A DNA stretch of 64,000 nucleotides from Glutamicibacter sp. JL.03c (lineage in GTDB: Bacteria; Actinomycetota; Actinomycetes; Actinomycetales; Micrococcaceae): contig NZ_CP107575.1 in the NCBI RefSeq assembly GCF_025854375.1, positions 1,054,001 to 1,118,000 on the forward strand. The letters run 5' to 3'. Shown one piece after another: positions 59,429-64,000 of the stretch; within the stretch, counting starts at the first letter, position 1, and each line of letters opens with the position of its first letter. The notes beneath the pieces are model-generated. The model did no database searches and was not told the DNA's origin. It worked only from the letters and a program-made list of their open reading frames with translations. Made by a program: the position numbers and the translations under genes.

Positions 59429-60829
59429 ATGAATTCCACTGCTGTTTCGGTAGACAAGCACTACGATTTGATCATTCTCGGTACAGGCTCGGGCAATTCG
59501 ATTCCCGGCCCCGAATTCGATGACAAATCCATTGCCATCATCGAAAAGGGAACCTTCGGAGGCACCTGCCTCAACGTGGGCTGCATCCCAACCAAGATGT
59601 ACGTCTACGCCGCCGATACCGCATTGGAAACCCGCGAGTCCTCGCGCCTGGGAATTGACGCCCAAGTGAACTCGGTGGATTGGCCAGGCATCGTCAATCG
59701 AGTTTTTGATCAGCGGATCGACCTCATCGCCAGAGGCGGAGAAGAATATCGCCGAGGGGATCAGACCCCGAACATCGACGTTTATGACCAGCACGCCCGG
59801 TTCGTCGCGGAACGGACCCTCACGACCGGGCAGGGGTCGAAACAGCTGACTATCAGCGCGGATCAGATCGTTCTGGCCGCTGGCTCCCGTCCCTTCATCC
59901 CCGACGTGATTGCCCAGAGCGGTGTCCATTTCCATACCAATGACGACATCATGCGCCTGGCCGGGCAACCAGCATCGATAGTGATCGTCGGTGGCGGATA
60001 TATCGCCATGGAATTCGCCCATGTCTTCGAAGCCCTGGGCACCAAGGTGAGTATCATTGCCCGCTCCGAACTGCTGCGCCATCTGGATACCGACCTGCGT
60101 GAACCCTTTAATGACCTGGCCGCGCAACGCTACGATGTGCACTCCGGCAAAACCATCGCGGGGGTCAGCCAGGACGGCCACGGGGTCACCGTGACACTGG
60201 ATGATGAATCAACCGTTAGCGCCGAGGTGCTGTTGGTCGCCACAGGCCGCATTCCCAACGGCGACGAACTCGACGTGGAACGCGCCGGCATCGAAGCCGA
60301 GGACGGTCGCATCAGCGTTGATGAATTTGGCCGGTCCACCTCGGCCCAGGGCATCTGGGCATTGGGCGATGTCTCATCTCCGTACATGCTCAAGCACGTG
60401 GCTAACGCGGAAATGCGCGCAGTGCGGCACAACCTGCTCAACCCGCAGAACATGAAAAAGATGCCACATGACCATGTCCCTGCGGCCGTGTTCACCCATC
60501 CGCAAATCGCCTATGTGGGCATGACCGAGGACGAAGCCCGCCAAGCAGGGCATGAAATCACGGTCAAAGTGCAAAAGTTCGGTGATGTGGCCTATGGCTG
60601 GGCAATGGAAGATCACAGCGGGCTGGCCAAGCTGATCGCTGATAGGAACACCGGCAAACTGCTTGGTGCCCACTACATGGGGCCGCAGGCCTCGACGTTG
60701 ATCCAGCAGATGATCACGGTGATGGCGTTCGATTTGGACGTGCGGGAAGTCGCCACCGAGCAATACTGGATCCACCCTGCACTACCGGAGGTCACGGAAA
60801 ATGCCCTCTTGGGACTGGACTTCTCGTAG
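59429..60829 (+). CDS. mtr: Mycothione reductase
   Basis: A 466-residue FAD/NADPH disulfide reductase that regenerates mycothiol. FAD loop LIILGTGSGNSIPG (G-x-G-x2-x variant seen in Mtr), redox-active Cys47/Cys52 in GGTCLNVGCIPTKM, NADPH loop IVIVGGGYIAMEFAHVFEALG, second FAD motif GIWALGDVSSPYMLKHVANAEMRAVRHNL, and the C-terminal His-x4-Glu pair in WIHPALPEVTENAL. Sequence features such as GTGSGNS and the short N-terminus separate it from lipoamide dehydrogenase. It marks the host as a mycothiol-using actinobacterium. Monocistronic, with GAAAGGGA about 12 bases before the ATG. Confidence 0.95.
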   Translation: MNSTAVSVDKHYDLIILGTGSGNSIPGPEFDDKSIAIIEKGTFGGTCLNVGCIPTKMYVYAADTALETRESSRLGIDAQVNSVDWPGIVNRVFDQRIDLIARGGEEYRRGDQTPNIDVYDQHARFVAERTLTTGQGSKQLTISADQIVLAAGSRPFIPDVIAQSGVHFHTNDDIMRLAGQPASIVIVGGGYIAMEFAHVFEALGTKVSIIARSELLRHLDTDLREPFNDLAAQRYDVHSGKTIAGVSQDGHGVTVTLDDESTVSAEVLLVATGRIPNGDELDVERAGIEAEDGRISVDEFGRSTSAQGIWALGDVSSPYMLKHVANAEMRAVRHNLLNPQNMKKMPHDHVPAAVFTHPQIAYVGMTEDEARQAGHEITVKVQKFGDVAYGWAMEDHSGLAKLIADRNTGKLLGAHYMGPQASTLIQQMITVMAFDLDVREVATEQYWIHPALPEVTENALLGLDFS

Positions 60830-60984
60830 CCTGGATTGGATGCGAGCAGTTGTAAATGACGCCTAGCCAACATATGTTTTGGGGTGTGGACATGGAGCCT
60901 GCCGGGGTCGGCGGGATATAACCGCCGCGGATCAGTGGGCGAAGGCTGCGCGAGAGGCATCGGGGACAAAGCCGAGGAGGAAAA

Positions 60985-61236
60985 ATGACGCTGAACAGTC
61001 GCCTAGGCAGGTCTGCGATGGCCGGCCTCCTGGCCTGCGTGATGGGATTATCCGCCATGCCGGCGGCCCAGGCAAACAACAAGACCTACACCCAACCGGT
61101 GGCCAGTGCCGGTACCTGCACCACAATGGAAACCGCCACCGTCGCGGCATTCAAGTCATCGGGCTACAAAGTCAGAAAACACGCTTGCCTGCAAAGCGCT
61201 GGTGGCTACACCCTGGTGATCGGCTATTCGAAATAG
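60985..61236 (+). CDS. Small secreted protein of unknown function
   Basis: An 83-residue precursor. The Sec signal peptide MTLNSRLGRSAMAGLLACVMGLSAMPAAQA is cleaved likely after AQA (residue 30). The mature protein of about 53 residues has two cysteines (GTCTT, HACLQ) and alternating Thr/Val/Tyr, suggesting a small disulfide-bonded beta protein. GAGGAGG five bases before the ATG is an unusually strong initiation signal. No known domain. Confidence 0.7.
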   Translation: MTLNSRLGRSAMAGLLACVMGLSAMPAAQANNKTYTQPVASAGTCTTMETATVAAFKSSGYKVRKHACLQSAGGYTLVIGYSK

Positions 61237-61335
61237 GCCAGCTGCCAATCACGTGATCATTCTCTAGCTCTCGCCAAACCCCGTGCAGACGTGTAAATTC
61301 GGGGCGCATACAGCTGTTGGCGATACCCTTGAACT

Positions 61336-64000
61336 ATGGCCCCACGTACTCAGTCTCAGGGGACGAAGAAGCCGGCGACGCGTAAACCCAAGGCGTCCAG
61401 CTCTTCGTCCTCCAAGAAAACGCCCGAGAATCCGGAACAGGAACTCGCCCTGCCCTTACGCGCCCTGCGCAGCGTATGGATGGGCATCGCCCGGATTTTT
61501 GGTGGCGCCTTCCGCCGCATCGGCGGGACTGTCAGCCCTGACTACAAACTGCGCCGTGACGGCACAGGACTTTTCCTCGCCCTGATCGCCATTACTGTTG
61601 CCATCATCGAATGGTGGGGACTGCGCGAATCGGGCTGGTTCGGCCAAGGAGTGCATGCCGTCGTCGGCGGCACCCTGGGCTTCATGGCCGTGCTGCTGCC
61701 GGTGATCTTGTTCATCGGGGCCTTTCGGCTCTTCCGCTACCCGGAAGCAGTGACGGCTAATAACCGCATCGGCATCGGCCTGCTGATCATGACGCTCTCC
61801 GGCTCATCCATCGCGTCGCTGGCGCAAGGATCGCCAGCGGTGAGCGATGATTTCGAGGTCTTGTGGAGTGCCGGCGGAATGGCTGGCTCCATTCTCGGAA
61901 CGCCGCTGGGACTGTTGATCACGGTCCCCGGCGCCATGGCCGTGTTCATCTTCCTGGCCTTCATGTCCATCCTGATTGTCACCGCGACGCCATTTACCCA
62001 GATTCCACAGCGAATCCGCGCCGGCTACAACCGCCTGCTGGGCCAGGACCCGCAGGCACCGAAGCCTGCACGCCAGAGCACCCCGGCCGAATTGGATCCG
62101 ACGCGCGAACAGCACGACCAGTCCTACCTCTATCCCGAGGACGAGCCGGTGGCCCCGGCCCCGAAGAAGAAGCCAGGATTCTTCGAACGCCGCGCCGCCG
62201 CTGCCCGCCAGGTCACCGAGGTCTACGACGTGGACGGACGTGAAAGCACCGAGCGCCCAGGCGATGTCGCCTACGACAAGGCGGTCATCGGACCAGAAGA
62301 CTTCTCCGAAGCCTCGACGACCTCGCTGCCGGTCAGCAACCGCAATTCCGGCAAGATCTTCGACGCCGATGAAGCGGCTACGCAGGCCATCGCCCGTCCG
62401 GACTTCGATGGCCCCGACGCCAGCGAAGCAGCCACCCAGGCCATCCCGGCCGCGTCGACGCCCAAGCCTGCCGGCCCGCCTCCAGGGGTGAAGCGCCCCA
62501 CCAAGGCCGAAAGCGACATGGCCGAGATCATGGCCAACATCGGCCTGAAGGCCGAGCCAGAGGCCACCACCTCCGCCATGGACCAGGTTTCCTCGCGGGC
62601 CGCCGGCCTCTCGGCCAGCCCGCAGGCACCAATCCCGGCGCGCAGCGAGCAGCTGCAGCTCTCGGGCGACGTCACCTACACCCTGCCAGAAGACAGCTAC
62701 CTGCCCGCCGGCCCGCCGGCCAAGGAAGCCTCGGAAGCCAACCAGGTGGTAGTCGACGCGCTGACCAACACCCTGCAGCAGTTCAAAGTCGACGCCCAGG
62801 TCACCGGATTCTCCCGTGGCCCGACGGTGACACGCTACGAAATCGAGCTGTCCCCGGGCACCAAGGTGGAAAAGGTCACGGCCCTGGCCAAGAACATCTC
62901 CTACGCGGTGGCCTCATCGGATGTCCGCATCCTTTCGCCGATCCCCGGCAAGTCCGCCATCGGCATCGAGATCCCGAACACCGACAAGGAAGTTGTCGCC
63001 CTCGGCGACGTGCTGCGCAGCAACAACGCCCGCAAGACCGAGCATCCGATGGTGATGGGCGTGGGCAAGGACGTGGAAGGCGGCTTTGTTGTCGCCAATC
63101 TTGCCAAGATGCCGCACCTGTTGGTGGCAGGCGCCACCGGTGCCGGCAAGTCCTCGTTCGTGAACTCGATGATCACCTCGATCCTGATGCGCGCCACCCC
63201 GGATGAGGTGCGCATGGTCATGGTCGACCCCAAGCGCGTGGAACTCACCGCCTATGAGGGCGTGCCGCACCTGATCACCCCGATCATCACCAACCCCAAG
63301 AAGGCCGCCGAAGCCCTGCAATGGGTGGTTCGCGAAATGGACACCCGCTACGACGATCTGGCGAACTTCGGGTACAAGCACATCGACGACTTCAACAAGG
63401 CCGTCAAGGCGGGCAAGGTCCATCCGCCTGAGGGCTCGCAGCGCGTGCTCAAGCCGTACCCGTACCTCTTGGTGATCGTGGACGAGCTCGCCGATTTGAT
63501 GATGGTCGCACCGCGCGATGTGGAAGAGTCGATCGTGCGCATCACCCAGCTGGCTCGTGCCGCCGGTATCCACCTGGTGCTCGCGACCCAGCGTCCATCG
63601 GTGGATGTTGTCACCGGTTTGATCAAGGCCAACGTGCCTTCGCGCATGGCCTTCGCGACCTCCTCGGTCACCGACTCCCGCGTGGTCCTGGACCAGCCGG
63701 GCGCCGAGAAGCTGCTGGGCCAGGGTGACGCCCTGTTCCTGCCCATGGGCACCTCCAAGCCGATGCGTGTGCAGGGCGCCTGGGTGACCGAGTCCGAGAT
63801 CCAGCGCGTGGTCGAACACGTCAAGACGCAGCTGGCCCCGGAATACCGCGAAGATGTCATTCCGGCCGCCGAGAAGAAGAAGCAGATCGACGAGGACATC
63901 GGAGACGATCTGGACCTGCTGCTGCAGGCCACCGAATTGGTGGTCACCAGCCAGTTCGGTTCCACCTCGATGCTGCAGCGCAAGCTGCGTGTCGGCTTCG
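61336..64000 (+). CDS. ftsK: DNA translocase FtsK/SpoIIIE (partial, runs off the right edge)
   Basis: 888 codons of a chromosome-segregation translocase. A basic N-terminus (residues 1-35, Lys/Ser/Pro-rich) is followed by four membrane helices (about 75-215), a long Pro/Ala/Glu-rich linker (about 235-450), then the alpha-beta motor: VDALTNTLQQFKVDAQVTGFSRGPTVTRYEIEL, Walker A AGATGAGKSS, Walker B PYLLVIVDELADLMM and ATQRPSVDVVTGLIKANVPSRMAF. It pumps DNA at the septum and helps dimer resolution. The DNA-reading gamma domain begins at the cut (LLLQATELVVTSQFGSTSMLQRKLRVGF). Start: ATG 61336, the first in frame after the stop of the small gene; CCCTTGAACT upstream is a weak signal. Confidence 0.95.
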   Translation, partial: MAPRTQSQGTKKPATRKPKASSSSSSKKTPENPEQELALPLRALRSVWMGIARIFGGAFRRIGGTVSPDYKLRRDGTGLFLALIAITVAIIEWWGLRESGWFGQGVHAVVGGTLGFMAVLLPVILFIGAFRLFRYPEAVTANNRIGIGLLIMTLSGSSIASLAQGSPAVSDDFEVLWSAGGMAGSILGTPLGLLITVPGAMAVFIFLAFMSILIVTATPFTQIPQRIRAGYNRLLGQDPQAPKPARQSTPAELDPTREQHDQSYLYPEDEPVAPAPKKKPGFFERRAAAARQVTEVYDVDGRESTERPGDVAYDKAVIGPEDFSEASTTSLPVSNRNSGKIFDADEAATQAIARPDFDGPDASEAATQAIPAASTPKPAGPPPGVKRPTKAESDMAEIMANIGLKAEPEATTSAMDQVSSRAAGLSASPQAPIPARSEQLQLSGDVTYTLPEDSYLPAGPPAKEASEANQVVVDALTNTLQQFKVDAQVTGFSRGPTVTRYEIELSPGTKVEKVTALAKNISYAVASSDVRILSPIPGKSAIGIEIPNTDKEVVALGDVLRSNNARKTEHPMVMGVGKDVEGGFVVANLAKMPHLLVAGATGAGKSSFVNSMITSILMRATPDEVRMVMVDPKRVELTAYEGVPHLITPIITNPKKAAEALQWVVREMDTRYDDLANFGYKHIDDFNKAVKAGKVHPPEGSQRVLKPYPYLLVIVDELADLMMVAPRDVEESIVRITQLARAAGIHLVLATQRPSVDVVTGLIKANVPSRMAFATSSVTDSRVVLDQPGAEKLLGQGDALFLPMGTSKPMRVQGAWVTESEIQRVVEHVKTQLAPEYREDVIPAAEKKKQIDEDIGDDLDLLLQATELVVTSQFGSTSMLQRKLRVGF

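Overview
The window reads as about 64 kb of chromosome from a moderately high-GC actinobacterium, most likely a Micrococcaceae member close to Arthrobacter, Glutamicibacter or Paenarthrobacter. The support is a mycothione reductase gene (mycothiol is an actinobacterial thiol), the actinobacterial gene set pnp, M16 peptidase, dapB, dapA, rnj, ftsK, a fused OleBC long-chain olefin enzyme, and frequent GTG starts with GGAG-type ribosome binding sites. The genus is inferred from gene content, not from a search.

Layout. 0.2-4.1 kb holds single genes: a DJ-1/Hsp31-type protein, an MFS exporter, a class V aminotransferase and a small membrane protein. 4.2-10.2 kb is a tripartite tricarboxylate transporter operon (tctC-tctB-tctA plus a universal stress protein), divergent from a CitA/CitB-type two-component system that probably senses its substrate. 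10.5-16.1 kb holds prephenate dehydratase and the translationally coupled oleA-oleBC-oleD olefin operon. 16.1-21.5 kb holds a decayed phzF remnant, then a LacI repressor, a membrane-anchored GH32 and a secreted levansucrase; two perfect LacI-type operators lie between the two divergent enzymes. 21.5-26.6 kb is a sugar or polyol regulon (SDR, MHS-type transporter, split transketolase, GntR/FadR regulator) tied together by four copies of one 14-bp motif. 26.7-30.7 kb holds a DUF1883 protein, a zinc alcohol dehydrogenase, and an MFS pump divergent from an HTH regulator with a 19-bp perfect palindrome between them.

31.0-64 kb is built on the housekeeping series pnp, M16 protease, dapB, dapA, rnj, ftsK, which I believe is more compact in many actinobacteria. 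Here it is separated by accessory blocks: (i) a group IIC intron with its maturase sitting exactly behind the pnp terminator, then an AtoE-type short-chain fatty acid transporter, an MTA/SAH-nucleosidase-like protein, luxS and a lipoprotein gene; (ii) an alpha/beta-hydrolase pseudogene and a lipoprotein gene between the protease and dapB; (iii) a ROK-regulated sugar ABC transporter with Gfo/Idh/MocA oxidoreductase and two AP-endonuclease-2-type isomerases, plus an acyltransferase-like membrane protein, between dapB and dapA; (iv) an osmoprotectant ABC operon, mycothione reductase and small secreted proteins between rnj and ftsK. ftsK runs off the right edge.

No tRNA, rRNA, CRISPR array or prophage was recognised. 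The best candidates for something undescribed are the GntR/transketolase regulon (substrate unknown) and the ROK cluster (possible 3-keto-sugar route with one exported isomerase). Start sites were chosen by ribosome binding site, family N-terminus and overlap with neighbours. Residue positions are counted from those starts.
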